Positions 1-6,478 of a stretch of 19,645 nt of DNA are shown here, piece after piece. The translations under genes were made by a program, and so were the position numbers. This DNA is from an uncultured Nocardioides sp. Lineage in GTDB: Bacteria > Actinomycetota > Actinomycetes > Propionibacteriales > Nocardioidaceae. The notes beneath the pieces are model-generated. The model saw only the letters and a list, made by a program, of their open reading frames with translations. It was not told the DNA's origin and did not search any database. How positions within the stretch are numbered: the first letter of the stretch is position 1; every line of letters begins with the position of its first letter. The stretch covers positions 1-19,645 of the forward strand of contig NZ_CAMPGZ010000060.1 in the NCBI RefSeq assembly GCF_946885725.1, read 5' to 3'.

Positions 1-68
1 CGGCGCACGCGATGGACCGGCTCCTTGGTCTGACCGGACGCGACCCGGGCTGGCGGCCGGCCCCTTGA
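1..68 (+). CDS. 3' end of an upstream gene (partial)
   Basis: An open frame beginning at base 3 runs from the window edge to a TGA at 66-68 and would end a protein with MDRLLGLTGRDPGWRPAP. Third codon positions are mostly G or C, as in the other genes here, which supports coding. Only the last 21 residues are visible, so the product cannot be identified. Its position just before an ABC-2 exporter, plus a palindrome at the exporter's start, would fit a TetR-type regulator, but that is inference. Its stop codon overlaps the -35 hexamer of the exporter promoter. Confidence 0.4.
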   Translation, partial: AHAMDRLLGLTGRDPGWRPAP

Positions 69-92
69 CAGCCGAACCACCCGGCGGATAAT
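65..92 (+). promoter_or_regulatory. Near-consensus sigma-70 type promoter of the ABC exporter
   Basis: A perfect -35 hexamer TTGACA (65-70) is followed after 16 bases by GATAAT (87-92), five of six matches to TATAAT. A transcription start about seven bases downstream falls at 99-100, directly on the ATG of the ATPase gene. There is no Shine-Dalgarno sequence in this spacer, so a leaderless transcript is the natural reading. A promoter this close to consensus is unusual in such GC-rich DNA and usually implies a strong promoter held down by a repressor. Confidence 0.75.
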
Positions 93-108
93 TCAACATA
101 TGATGAAT
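91..108. promoter_or_regulatory. Operator-like palindrome over the exporter start codon
   Basis: The 18 bases ATTCAACATATGATGAAT are symmetric at 16 of 18 positions (arms ATTCA/TGAAT, core CATATG). The centre lies at 99|100, the predicted transcription start and first base of the coding region. This position suits a repressor that blocks open-complex formation. The binding protein is unknown; the gene ending at 68 is a candidate by location only. Confidence 0.55.
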
Positions 109-828
109 AACTCCGTCGTGGCGGTCGACGGGCTCACCGTCGTCCGGGGTCACGTCCGGGCGGTCGACGACGTGTCGTTCACGACCGTGCCCGGCAAGGT
201 CACGGGGTTGCTCGGGCCGTCCGGCTCCGGCAAGACCACGCTGATGCGCTCGATCGTGGGCGTCCAGATCATCGCCGCGGGCACCGTCACCGTGCTCGGT
301 CATCCCGCCGGCAGCAAGGAGCTGCGCGATCGGATCGGCTACGTCACGCAGGCCCCCAGCGTCTACGACGACCTCACCGTCAAGGAGAACCTCCGCTTCT
401 TCGCCCGGGTCCTGGGCACCGACCTCTCGGAGGTCGACCGGTGCATCGACGCCGTCGACCTCGGCGATCGCGCGGAGGTCGTGGTCGGTCGGCTCTCCGG
501 CGGGGAGCGCTCGCGCGCCTCACTCGCGGTCGCGCTCCTCGGCAACCCGGAGCTGCTGGTCCTCGACGAGCCGACCGTCGGGCTCGACCCGGTGCTCCGG
601 CGAGACCTCTGGGCGATGTTCCACCGACTGGCCGACGAGGGCACCACCGTCCTCGTGTCCAGCCACGTCATGGACGAGGCGGACCGCTGCGACCGGCTGC
701 TGCTCATGCGCGCCGGCCGGATCATCGCCGACGACACCCCCGCCGCCCTGCGTGAGCGCACGCACACCCCGGACATCGAGGCGGCGTTCCTCGCGCTGGT
801 CGAGGGCGTGGAAGGAGCACCCGCATGA
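100..828 (+). CDS. ABC-2 type exporter, ATP-binding subunit
   Basis: A 242-residue cytoplasmic ABC ATPase that would power export through the permease encoded immediately downstream. Visible motifs are Walker A GPSGSGKTT (39-47), Q-loop YVTQ, signature LSGGE (132-136; Glu where Gln is commonest), Walker B LLVLDEP (152-158) with the catalytic Glu157, and the H-loop histidine in SSHVMDEAD (His189). The length is usual for the drug/antibiotic-export (DrrA/CcmA-like) class. Two ATG codons (100, 103) lie at the predicted transcription start with no ribosome binding site, so translation is probably leaderless. The gene overlaps the permease by ATGA. The substrate cannot be told from sequence. Confidence 0.93.
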   Translation: MMNNSVVAVDGLTVVRGHVRAVDDVSFTTVPGKVTGLLGPSGSGKTTLMRSIVGVQIIAAGTVTVLGHPAGSKELRDRIGYVTQAPSVYDDLTVKENLRFFARVLGTDLSEVDRCIDAVDLGDRAEVVVGRLSGGERSRASLAVALLGNPELLVLDEPTVGLDPVLRRDLWAMFHRLADEGTTVLVSSHVMDEADRCDRLLLMRAGRIIADDTPAALRERTHTPDIEAAFLALVEGVEGAPA

Positions 829-1586
829 ACGCCCGCATCACCTTCGCCGTCGCCGGCCGCGTGCTCCAGCAGCTGCGCCGCGACCACCGCACCCTCGCGC
901 TGCTGCTCGTGATGCCGTGCCTGGTCCTGTCCCTGCTGTGGTGGATGTTCGAGGACCTGCCCGGCGGCGCGATCGGCTTCGACACGTTCGGGCCCGCGCT
1001 ACTCGCGCTGATCCCGTTCATCGTGATGTTCCTCGTGACGTCGGTGACCACGCTGCGCGAGCGCTCGTCCGGCACTCTCGAGCGGCTGCTCGCCATGCCC
1101 ACCGGCAAGCTCGACTTCCTCGGTGGCTACGCGCTGGCCTTCGGCCTCGTCGCCGCGGCGCAGTCGGTCCTGGCGGTGACGGTCTGCGTGTGGCTCCTCG
1201 GCCTCGACGTCGCGGGGTCCGTCTGGGTGCTGGTCGTGGTCGCGGTGTGCGACGCCGTCCTCGGTACGGCGCTCGGCCTGTTCGTCTCGGCGTTCGCGCA
1301 GACGGAGTTCCAGGCCGTGCAGTTCATGCCGCTCGTGGTGTTCCCGCAGCTGCTGCTGTGCGGGCTGTTCGTGCCCCGCGACGCGATGCCCACCGTGCTC
1401 GAGGCGATCAGCAACGTGCTGCCGCTGTCCTACGCGGTCGACGCGATGACCAGCCTGGCCCGCGAGACGGGCACGGCGGTGGGCGACGTCGACCCGCTGG
1501 TGTGGCGTGACATCGGCATCGTGCTGGCGTTCGCTGTCGCCGGACTCGCCCTCGGAGCCGCCACCCTCCGGCGGCGAACGGCCTGA
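825..1586 (+). CDS. ABC-2 type exporter, permease subunit
   Basis: A 253-residue integral membrane protein with about six hydrophobic segments, beginning with LALLLVMPCLVLSLLWW and ending with IGIVLAFAVAGLALGAATL before a basic RRR tail. The motif ERSSGTLERLLAMP after the second segment is typical of the ABC-2 permease family, as is the late stretch with the QLLLCGLFVPRDAMP pattern. Its ATG lies inside the stop of the ATPase gene (ATGA, 825-828), so the two are translationally coupled and should form one half-transporter pair that dimerises. Exporters of this class move drugs, lipids or polysaccharide; which one here is not known. Confidence 0.9.
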   Translation: MNARITFAVAGRVLQQLRRDHRTLALLLVMPCLVLSLLWWMFEDLPGGAIGFDTFGPALLALIPFIVMFLVTSVTTLRERSSGTLERLLAMPTGKLDFLGGYALAFGLVAAAQSVLAVTVCVWLLGLDVAGSVWVLVVVAVCDAVLGTALGLFVSAFAQTEFQAVQFMPLVVFPQLLLCGLFVPRDAMPTVLEAISNVLPLSYAVDAMTSLARETGTAVGDVDPLVWRDIGIVLAFAVAGLALGAATLRRRTA

Positions 1587-1600
1587 GGCGCGGCGTACCC

Positions 1601-1634
1601 TGACGGCGACCGGCAACGGCGCCGGTCGCCGTCA
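1601..1634. terminator. Perfect 14-bp stem-loop between the exporter and proline genes
   Basis: TGACGGCGACCGGC (1601-1614) is the exact reverse complement of bases 1621-1634, with a 6-base loop. It starts 14 bases after the permease stop and ends 6 bases before the Shine-Dalgarno GGAGG (1641-1645) of the proline dehydrogenase gene. No T-run follows, so it could be a GC-rich terminator, a leader hairpin of the downstream mRNA, or an operator. A weak -10-like TACCCT lies at 1596-1601. Confidence 0.45.
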
Positions 1635-1652
1635 CGCCCTGGAGGAAACCGA

Positions 1653-2582
1653 GTGCTCCGTCAGCCCCTGCTGATGCTCGCCCGCAGCGACAACGTCAAG
1701 CGCGCGGTCACCGCGATGCCCGTGTCGAGCGGCATCGTCCACCGCTACGTGCCCGGCGAGACCACCGAGGCCGCCGTCGACGCCACGCGCACGCTGATCG
1801 AGTCGGGCCTGCACGTGACCCTCGACTTCCTCGGCGAGGACACGCTCGACCGCGAGCAGGCCGACGCCACCGTCGCGGCGTACGTCGACCTCCTCCGCTC
1901 CCTGACCGAGCACGGGCTCTCCCGCAACGCCGAGGTCTCGGTCAAGCTGTCCGCGGTCGGCCAGGCGCTCCCCGACGACGGCGAGAAGATCGCGCTCGAC
2001 AACGCCCGCACGATCTGCCAGGCCGCGCGAAACGCGGGCACCACGGTGACCCTCGACATGGAGGACCACACCACCACCGACTCGACGCTGAACATCCTGC
2101 GCGAGCTCCGCAAGGACTTCCCCGAGACGGGCGCTGTGCTCCAGGCCTACCTGCACCGCACCGAGGCCGACTGCCGCGACCTCGCCTACGAGGGCTCGCG
2201 GGTGCGGCTGTGCAAGGGTGCCTACGCCGAGCCGGAGTCCGTCGCCTACCAGGACAAGCACGAGGTCGACAAGGCCTACGTCCGCGCGCTCAAGATCCTG
2301 ATGGCCGGCCAGGGCTATCCGATGGTGGCCACCCACGACCCGCGCATGGTCGACATCGCCGGCGCCCTCGCCACCCGCAACGGCCGCGCGCAGGGCAGCT
2401 ACGAGTACCAGATGCTCTTCGGCATCCGCCCCGACGAGCAGCAGCGGCTGGCCGAGGCCGGCGAGAAGGTCCGCGTCTACGTGCCCTACGGCCAGGAGTG
2501 GTACGGCTACCTCATGAGACGCCTCGCCGAGCGACCGAGCAACCTGACATTCTTCCTGCGCTCGCTGATCTCCAAGAAGTGA
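1653..2582 (+). CDS. Proline dehydrogenase (monofunctional, FAD-dependent)
   Basis: A 309-residue single-domain PRODH that oxidises L-proline to 1-pyrroline-5-carboxylate and passes electrons to FAD and then probably the quinone pool. The length matches monofunctional actinobacterial enzymes (PruB type), not the large bifunctional PutA. Family motifs are VTLDFLGE, VTLDMEDH, RLCKGAY, MLFGIRP and the C-terminal YLMRRLAERPSN, where the paired arginines bind substrate carboxylate. GTG at 1653 is chosen because GGAGG (1641-1645) lies 7 bases upstream. The usual partner, a P5C dehydrogenase (pruA), is absent; instead proC, the opposite reaction, follows after 25 bases. Confidence 0.93.
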   Translation: MLRQPLLMLARSDNVKRAVTAMPVSSGIVHRYVPGETTEAAVDATRTLIESGLHVTLDFLGEDTLDREQADATVAAYVDLLRSLTEHGLSRNAEVSVKLSAVGQALPDDGEKIALDNARTICQAARNAGTTVTLDMEDHTTTDSTLNILRELRKDFPETGAVLQAYLHRTEADCRDLAYEGSRVRLCKGAYAEPESVAYQDKHEVDKAYVRALKILMAGQGYPMVATHDPRMVDIAGALATRNGRAQGSYEYQMLFGIRPDEQQRLAEAGEKVRVYVPYGQEWYGYLMRRLAERPSNLTFFLRSLISKK

Positions 2583-2607
2583 TGTCCCACAACTGAGGGG
2601 AGTCCCC

Positions 2608-3411
2608 ATGACCGTCGCGATCATCGGTGCCGGCGTGATGGGGGAGACGCTGCTCTCCGGCCTGATCCGGGCCGGCCGCCCGGTCGACGACCTGCTCGTC
2701 GGCGAGAAGCGGCGCGAGCGGGCCAAGGAGCTCACCGAGCGGTACGGCGTCACCGTGGTGAGCAACGTCGAGGCCGCCGAGAAGGCCGACACCGTCGCGC
2801 TGGTCGTGAAGCCGCAGGACATGCACGACGTGCTCACCGAGATCGCCGACCACGTGCGACCCGGCCAGCTCGTCGTCTCGCTCGCCGCGGGCATCACCAC
2901 GGCCTTCATCGAGTCGCGGCTGCCCGAGGGCGTCGCGGTGGTCCGGGTCATGCCGAACACCCCGGCGCTCGTCGACGAGGGGATGGCCGCGATCTCGCGC
3001 GGTTCGCACTGCGACGAGAAGCACCTCGAGGAGGCCGAGGCGCTGATGGCCTCGACCGGCAAGGTGATCCGCGTGCCCGAACGGCAGCAGGACGCGGTCA
3101 CCGCGATCAGCGGCTCCGGTCCCGGCTACCTGTTCTTCGTCGTCGAGTCGATGATCGAGGCCGGCGTGCACCTCGGCCTGCCCCGCGGCGTCGCCACCGA
3201 GCTCGTGGTGCAGACGATGGTCGGCTCCGCCAAGCTGCTGCGCGAGACCGGTGAGCACCCCACTGTCCTGCGCGAGCGCGTGACCTCGCCCGGCGGCACC
3301 ACCGCTGCCGCCGTACGCGAGCTCGAGGACCACAAGGTGCGCGCGGCCTTCCTCACCGCGATGGAGGCCGCCCGCAACCGCTCACGAGCCCTCGCCGAGG
3401 GCATGGACTAG
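2608..3411 (+). CDS. proC: Pyrroline-5-carboxylate reductase
   Basis: A 267-residue cytoplasmic enzyme that reduces P5C to L-proline with NAD(P)H, the last step of proline synthesis. Motifs are the N-terminal Rossmann GAGVMG, VVKPQD, RVMPNTPALVDEGM, ISGSGPGYLFFVVESM and the family signature TSPGGTTAAAV. The length is standard. The Shine-Dalgarno GAGGGGAG precedes ATG 2608, and the GGGGAGTCCCC at 2597-2607 could fold it into a small hairpin. The gene lies 25 bases after proline dehydrogenase and is probably co-transcribed. Its TAG stop shares CTAG (3408-3411) with the stop of the convergent trpS. Confidence 0.96.
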   Translation: MTVAIIGAGVMGETLLSGLIRAGRPVDDLLVGEKRRERAKELTERYGVTVVSNVEAAEKADTVALVVKPQDMHDVLTEIADHVRPGQLVVSLAAGITTAFIESRLPEGVAVVRVMPNTPALVDEGMAAISRGSHCDEKHLEEAEALMASTGKVIRVPERQQDAVTAISGSGPGYLFFVVESMIEAGVHLGLPRGVATELVVQTMVGSAKLLRETGEHPTVLRERVTSPGGTTAAAVRELEDHKVRAAFLTAMEAARNRSRALAEGMD

Positions 3412-4406
3412 CTCGGCTGGATCAAACCGACCGCCTCCCGGGCGGCGGCCAGCACCGGCGCGGTCACCTCGCGGCAGCGCGCCGACCCCTCCTCGAACAC
3501 CTCCTCCACGTGGGCCGGGTCGTCCGCCAGGTCGGCGTACCTGCGCTGCAGCGGCTCCAGCACAGACACCACCGCGTCGGCCGCGACCTTCTTCAGCGCG
3601 CCGTACGTCGGCACGCCGTCGGCGGCCTCCTCCACCGACGTACCGGCGCACGCCGCGACCAGCTCCAGCAGGTTGCTGACGCCGGGCTTGGTCCCCGGGT
3701 CGTGCCGCACCGCGCCCGGCCCGGTGTCGGAGTCGGTGACCGCGCGGGCGATCTTGCGGCGCACCGCGTCCGGGTCGTCGAGCAGCCGGATCACTCCCGG
3801 CGCGTCGACGGCCGCCGACTTGTTCATCTTGCGGCTCGGGTCGGCGAGGTCCATCAGCCGCGCGCCCACCGGCGGCACGGTGACCTCCGGGACCGTGAAC
3901 ACCGGCCCGTAGGCCAGGTTGAACCGCTGCGCGACGTCCCGTGTCAGCTCGACGTGCTGGCGCTGGTCGTCGCCGACCGGCACGTGTGTCGGCCGGTAGA
4001 GGAGGATGTCCGCGGCCATCAGCACCGGATAGGTGTAGAGGGACACGCGCGTCATCGGCCGGCCGCGCCCCTTCTCCTTGAACTGGATCATCCGGTTCAG
4101 CTCCCCGACGTACGTCGTGCACTCGAGGAGGTACGCCAGCTCGGTGTGCGCCGGGACGCGGCTCTGCTGGAACACGGTCGCCCGTGCCGGGTCGATGCCG
4201 CTGGCCAGCATCAGCGTGCGGAACTCCTGCGTCAGTGCGCGCAGCGTCGCCGGGTCGTGGGCGGTGGTCATCGCGTGCAGGTCCGAGATGCCGTAGAAGC
4301 AGCGCGACGCGTCCTGCGCCGCCGCCATCGGGCGCAGGGCGCCGAGGTAGTTCCCGAGCGTGAGGTGGCCGCTCGGGGTGAGCAGGCTGAGCCGGGTGTC
4401 GTTCAT
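3408..4406 (-). CDS. trpS: Tryptophanyl-tRNA synthetase (attenuator-controlled, tryptophan-free)
   Basis: A 332-residue class Ic synthetase that charges tRNA-Trp. The HIGH-like site is TPSGHLTLGNYLGAL (from residue 10), the specificity region includes VPVGDDQRQHVELTRD, and the second signature is KMNKS (193-197) rather than the usual KMSKS. The protein contains no tryptophan residue. ATG 4406 has AGGAGGA five bases upstream. The leader carries a complete tryptophan attenuator, as known for the auxiliary, indolmycin-resistant TrpRS1 gene of Streptomyces coelicolor, whose neighbourhood this window resembles. I infer that this is an inducible TrpRS and that a second housekeeping copy may exist elsewhere. 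Antibiotic resistance cannot be read from the sequence. Confidence 0.95.
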   Translation of the reverse strand: MNDTRLSLLTPSGHLTLGNYLGALRPMAAAQDASRCFYGISDLHAMTTAHDPATLRALTQEFRTLMLASGIDPARATVFQQSRVPAHTELAYLLECTTYVGELNRMIQFKEKGRGRPMTRVSLYTYPVLMAADILLYRPTHVPVGDDQRQHVELTRDVAQRFNLAYGPVFTVPEVTVPPVGARLMDLADPSRKMNKSAAVDAPGVIRLLDDPDAVRRKIARAVTDSDTGPGAVRHDPGTKPGVSNLLELVAACAGTSVEEAADGVPTYGALKKVAADAVVSVLEPLQRRYADLADDPAHVEEVFEEGSARCREVTAPVLAAAREAVGLIQPS

Positions 4407-4409
4407 CGT

Positions 4410-4441
4410 CGTCCTCCTGGGTGAGTGCCTTCGGGAGGACG
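4410..4441 (-). promoter_or_regulatory. Inverted repeat able to hide the trpS Shine-Dalgarno
   Basis: On the minus strand CGTCCTCC (4441-4434) is the exact complement of GGAGGACG (4417-4410), which contains the trpS ribosome binding site five bases before the ATG. The 16-base loop lies between. An overlapping palindrome AGGACGTCCT (4436-4445) could compete for the same bases. This suggests a second, translational layer of control after the attenuator, but it may be incidental. Confidence 0.4.
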
Positions 4442-4448
4442 TCCTGAG

Positions 4449-4478
4449 AACGCGAAACGGCCGCCCGAAGGCGGCCGT
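4449..4478 (-). terminator. Intrinsic terminator of the trpS attenuator
   Basis: The minus-strand RNA has a 9-bp perfect stem, ACGGCCGCC (4478-4470) with GGCGGCCGU (4465-4457), closed by a UUCG tetraloop between C and G, the most stable tetraloop class. It is followed by UUUCGCGUU, a short interrupted U-run. It lies between the leader peptide and the trpS start, where a premature terminator is expected. Confidence 0.85.
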
Positions 4479-4556
4479 GGTGTGCGTGCTGTGCGCGCTG
4501 GAGCGGTCCGCCTAGGAGGCGGGCCACCAGCTGTTGGCGAGGCAACGAGTCAGCAC
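4457..4556 (-). promoter_or_regulatory. Tryptophan ribosome-mediated attenuator of trpS
   Basis: Four segments can be seen on the transcript. Segment 1 is CCGCCU (4522-4517), directly after the two Trp codons. Segment 2 is AGGCGG (4513-4508), over and just after the leader stop. Segment 3 is CCGCCU (4474-4469), the 5' arm of the terminator, and segment 4 is its 3' arm. Segment 2 can pair with 1 or with 3; the 2:3 helix extends by CC:GG across a bulged A. A ribosome stalled at the Trp codons would cover segment 1, allow 2:3 and prevent termination. A ribosome reaching the stop would cover segment 2 and allow the terminator. This is the classical trp logic and matches what is known for Streptomyces trpRS1. 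Confidence 0.85.
4512..4556 (-). CDS. trpS leader peptide with tandem tryptophan codons
   Basis: GTG at 4556 opens a 14-codon frame reading MLTRCLANSWWPAS, ending with TAG at 4514-4512. Two consecutive TGG codons occupy 4529-4524. No Shine-Dalgarno precedes the GTG; instead a -10 element TACACT (4568-4563) ends six bases before it, so the peptide is probably translated from a leaderless mRNA start. Its role is not as a protein but as a sensor of charged tRNA-Trp: ribosome position on it selects terminator or antiterminator in the downstream leader. Confidence 0.85.
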   Translation of the reverse strand: MLTRCLANSWWPAS

Positions 4557-4562
4557 GCGACG

Positions 4563-4568
4563 AGTGTA
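4563..4568 (-). promoter_or_regulatory. -10 element of the trpS leader promoter
   Basis: TACACT on the minus strand (4568-4563) fits the actinobacterial TAnnnT pattern and places the transcription start at or next to the leader-peptide GTG (4556). No convincing -35 hexamer is seen at the usual distance. The LysE-type gene starts divergently at 4630, so both promoters must share about 60 bases. Confidence 0.5.
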
Positions 4569-4629
4569 CGGCGAAACCGGGGTGCGCGGCAGCGAGCCGT
4601 GTGCGACCTTTTCTGTCGTGGAGTTTGGC

Positions 4630-5277
4630 GTGGACCTGTCGACGGTGGTCACCTTCGTGGTGGCCGTGCTGCTGATCTCCGCCTCGCCCGGGCCGGCGAT
4701 GGCGCTGATCCTGCGCCGGTCCGCGCTGCGCGGGTTCCGCAGCGCGACCGGCACCGTGCTGGGCCTCGAGCTCGGCCTCTACCTCTGGGCGCTCGCCGCG
4801 GCGGCCGGCTTCGCCGCGCTGGTGGCCGCGTCCGAGGCGGCGTACCTCACGCTCAAGGTCGTCGGCGCCGGCGTCCTGCTCTACCTCGGCGTCAGGGCCT
4901 GGCGCACCGCCTGGCGCGAGCGTGGCGACGCTCCCGTGGCCGACAGCGCCGCCGACGCAGCCAACGAGGGCGGTACCGGCTGGTGGAAGGCGTTCGGCGA
5001 GGGCGTCGTCGTGCAGCTGGCCAACCCCAAGGCCGCGGTGTTCATGCTCGCGTTCTACCCGCAGTTCGTGCCGGCCGACCGGCCGCTGTTCGCCACGACC
5101 GCCTGGCTGGCCGTCGTGCAGGTCGCGATCGAGACGGCGTTCTACCTCGTGCTGGCTGCCGGGGTCGCCCGTGCGGGCGCCTGGTTCCGCACGCCGCGGG
5201 TGCGTCGGCGGGTCGAAGCCGTCAGCGGCACCGTGCTCGTCGGGCTCGGCATCCGAGTAGCCGCCTCGAGCCGCTGA
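4630..5277 (+). CDS. LysE/RhtB-family amino-acid exporter
   Basis: A 215-residue inner-membrane protein with about six hydrophobic segments. The first segment carries the family motif SASPGPAMAL (usual form TPGP). After a hydrophilic central loop comes QLANPKAAVFMLAFYPQFVP, the conserved NPK...PQF signature. Members export lysine, arginine, threonine, homoserine lactone and similar small metabolites; the substrate here is unknown. GTG 4630 is preferred over upstream in-frame starts because GGAG (4620-4623) lies six bases before it and the TM segment begins directly afterwards. It is divergent from the tryptophan-controlled trpS leader, so export of an aromatic compound is possible but purely speculative. 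The stop is followed 22 bases later by the acuC-like gene. Confidence 0.85.
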   Translation: MDLSTVVTFVVAVLLISASPGPAMALILRRSALRGFRSATGTVLGLELGLYLWALAAAAGFAALVAASEAAYLTLKVVGAGVLLYLGVRAWRTAWRERGDAPVADSAADAANEGGTGWWKAFGEGVVVQLANPKAAVFMLAFYPQFVPADRPLFATTAWLAVVQVAIETAFYLVLAAGVARAGAWFRTPRVRRRVEAVSGTVLVGLGIRVAASSR

Positions 5278-5299
5278 CCCGGCGGGTAATGTCCGTCGC

Positions 5300-6478
5300 A
5301 TGAGCGGTGCGGCGTGCGTGGTGTTCGACCCCAGCCTCACCTCCTACGACTTCGGGCCCACCCACCCGATGTCCCCGCTGCGTGTCGACCTCACGATGCG
5401 GCTGGCCGACGAGCTGGGCCTGCTGGGCACGAAGCTGCCCACCGTGCCGGCGCCGATGGCGCCCGACGAGCTGGTCGGTCTCGTGCACACGTCGGCGTTC
5501 ATGGACGCCGTACGCCGGATCGGAGCCGATCCCTACCAGGTCGACGAGGCCTACGGGCTCGGCACGGCCGACAACCCCGCCTTCGCCGGCATGCACGAGG
5601 CCTCCGCGCACATCGTCGGCGCGACCGTCGAGGCGTGCCGCCAGGTGTTCAGCGGCGAGCGCACGCACGCGGCGAACATCTCCGGCGGCCTGCACCACGC
5701 GCTCGCCGACAAGGCCAGCGGCTTCTGCGTCTACAACGACGTCGCGGTCGGCATCCGGTGGCTGCTCGACCAGGGCGTCGAACGGGTCGCGTACGTCGAC
5801 GTCGACGTGCACCACGGCGACGGCGTCGAGGCGGTCTTCTACGACGACCCTCGGGTGCTGACCATCTCCCTGCACGAGACCGGCCAGATGCTCTTCCCCG
5901 GCACCGGCTTCCCCACGGACACCGGCGGTCTGGGCGCCGAGGGCTCGGCCGCCAACCTGGCGCTGCCGCCGGGCACCTCCGACGCCGGCTGGCTGCGCGC
6001 GTTCCACGCGTTCGTGCCGCAGCTGGTGCGGGAGTTCAAGCCCGACATCCTGGTCACCCAGCACGGCTGTGACTCCCACATCGAGGACCCGCTCGCGCAC
6101 CTGATGCTCACCGTCGACGGCCAGCGCGCCAGCTACCTCGCCCTGCACGAACTCGCCCACGAGGTCTGCGACGGCCGCTGGGTGGCCACCGGCGGCGGCG
6201 GGTACGCCGTCGTGGACGTCGTCCCGCGCGCGTGGGCGCACCTGCTCGCGATCGTCGGGGGCACGCCGCTCGACCCGCAGACGCCCACCCCCGACGGCTG
6301 GCGCGCGCACATCCAGACCCTGCTCGGCCGGACCGCGCCGTTTCGGATGACCGATGGCCGCGCCCCGGCGTACCGCGACTGGAGCGAGGGCTACGACCCC
6401 GAGACCTGGCTGGATCGCTCGATCAATGCCGCGCGCGATGCGGTGTTCCCGCTCAACGGTCTTGATCCTGCGCCCTGA
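5300..6478 (+). CDS. acuC: AcuC-like class I histone-deacetylase-family enzyme
   Basis: A 392-residue zinc-dependent deacetylase of the arginase/deacetylase fold. Visible active-site elements are the charge-relay pair in GGLHHA (His132-His133), metal ligands in DVDVHHGDG (Asp169, His171) and HGCDSH (Asp258), and the transition-state tyrosine in GGGGYAV (Tyr302). All key residues are present, so it should be active. AcuC of Bacillus deacetylates and activates acetyl-CoA synthetase; the actinobacterial relatives are thought to act on acetyl-lysine, but the target here is unknown. There is no Shine-Dalgarno before ATG 5300. A TAATGT at 5287-5292 ends seven bases upstream and suggests a leaderless transcript. 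Confidence 0.9.
   Translation: MSGAACVVFDPSLTSYDFGPTHPMSPLRVDLTMRLADELGLLGTKLPTVPAPMAPDELVGLVHTSAFMDAVRRIGADPYQVDEAYGLGTADNPAFAGMHEASAHIVGATVEACRQVFSGERTHAANISGGLHHALADKASGFCVYNDVAVGIRWLLDQGVERVAYVDVDVHHGDGVEAVFYDDPRVLTISLHETGQMLFPGTGFPTDTGGLGAEGSAANLALPPGTSDAGWLRAFHAFVPQLVREFKPDILVTQHGCDSHIEDPLAHLMLTVDGQRASYLALHELAHEVCDGRWVATGGGGYAVVDVVPRAWAHLLAIVGGTPLDPQTPTPDGWRAHIQTLLGRTAPFRMTDGRAPAYRDWSEGYDPETWLDRSINAARDAVFPLNGLDPAP

Noticed and set aside
1632..3101. A 489-codon minus-strand frame antisense to the proline genes
   Set aside because: The plus-strand genes carry every family motif; the antisense frame has Val/Gly/Asp/Arg/Leu-biased composition typical of a mirrored high-GC gene.
4512..4754. 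An 80-codon minus-strand ORF ending in SWWPAS
   Set aside because: Only the last 14 codons (from GTG 4556) are likely translated; the upstream part runs through the predicted promoter and the start of the LysE-type gene.
3382..5340. A 652-codon open frame on the minus strand covering trpS and the LysE region
   Set aside because: It is a GC-rich shadow frame: low-complexity Arg/Gly/Ala composition, no domain, and it overlaps clear trpS and LysE-family coding regions in other frames.
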